Assembly (NCBI GenBank): GCA_001717015.1
Contig: MAGV01000072.1
Coordinates: 35,755-41,316, forward strand
Direction of reading: 5' to 3'
Origin: Candidatus Methanosuratincola petrocarbonis (ex Vanwonterghem et al. 2016)
GTDB taxonomy: Archaea; Thermoproteota; Methanomethylicia; Methanomethylicales; Methanomethylicaceae
DNA length: 5,562 bases
The notes beneath the pieces were generated by a model. It ran no database searches, was not told where the DNA came from, and saw only the letters and a program-made list of their open reading frames with translations. Shown one piece after another: positions 5,382 through 5,562 of this stretch (its first letter is position 1; each line of letters begins with the position of its first letter). The position numbers were made by a program, and so were the translations under genes.

Positions 5382-5562
5382 TTGCCGAAGAGCACCTTCC
5401 TCCTACTCTCAGGGGAACACCCGACGCTCCCTTATGCTGAGGTCAGGGCGATCCTTAGATCGGAGGGGATCAGTTACGTCGAGAACGAGAGGAGCGACCA
5501 AGTGCTAATCCTGACTCTGAAGGATGGGATCGAAGAGCTGCTGAGCTCAAGGGCTGCACTGG
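5382..5562 (+). CDS. tRNA (guanine-N2) methyltransferase, Trm-G10/TIGR01177 type (N-terminal 60 residues, runs off right edge)
   Basis: An open frame starts with TTG one base after the prs stop and runs to the right edge, giving 60 residues. The beginning, TFLLLSGEHPTLPYAEVRAI, is typical of archaeal COG1041/TIGR01177 proteins, which carry an N-terminal ferredoxin-like plus THUMP RNA-binding region and a C-terminal Rossmann methyltransferase; the characterised archaeal member methylates the exocyclic amine of G10 in tRNA to m2G/m2,2G. Only part of the N-terminal ferredoxin-like/THUMP region is inside the window, so the catalytic motif (NPPY-type) cannot be checked. An upstream GGAG with a 10-nt spacing supports the TTG start. 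The identification rests on the SGEHPTLPxAE motif and could be a related THUMP protein. Confidence 0.78.
   Translation, partial: MPKSTFLLLSGEHPTLPYAEVRAILRSEGISYVENERSDQVLILTLKDGIEELLSSRAAL

Overview
The window looks archaeal. It encodes a GPN-loop GTPase of the archaeal/eukaryotic family, a short-form (about 290 aa) archaeal ribose-phosphate pyrophosphokinase, a stand-alone COG1058 (CinA N-terminal type) protein without the bacterial PncC domain, a COG1340-type coiled-coil protein and the N-terminus of a THUMP/TIGR01177 tRNA methyltransferase. Shine-Dalgarno motifs matching an archaeal anti-SD (GGAGGTG, GGTGAT) and frequent TTG/GTG starts fit this. The moderately high GC and protein style would suit a TACK-group archaeon (for example Bathyarchaeia, Methanomethylicia or Korarchaeia), but that placement is an inference. 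|| Layout: nearly every base is coding. A compact divergent promoter region (about 4450-4510) separates a leftward block from a rightward block. The leftward block, read from 4449 down to 1, holds: an AmrS-like radical SAM enzyme; a second radical SAM protein (COG1313/PflX-like) whose reading frame is broken in two by a one-base shift at 2961-2966; an 87-bp gap with a plausible promoter; then a tightly packed string of a small zinc-ribbon protein, a CinA-like MoCF-domain protein, the GPN GTPase, and a coiled-coil protein that runs off the left edge. Junctions in this string are a 22-nt overlap, a 4-nt overlap and a 19-nt gap, each with a visible Shine-Dalgarno motif, so co-transcription is very likely. 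The rightward block is ribose-phosphate pyrophosphokinase followed one base later by the start of a tRNA guanine-N2 methyltransferase that leaves the window at the right edge. || How the genes may work together: the two radical SAM proteins share a Cys-rich N-terminal motif and sit in tandem, so they may be paralogous activating or modifying enzymes acting in the same process; their substrates are unknown. The zinc ribbon, CinA-like, GPN and coiled-coil genes look like one transcription unit, but no shared pathway can be read from sequence. The PRPP synthase and tRNA methyltransferase are housekeeping genes. The most notable points are the split radical SAM gene, the compact divergent promoter with a likely leaderless prs transcript, and the tightly coupled four-gene string. 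No mobile element, CRISPR array, tRNA or rRNA was seen.
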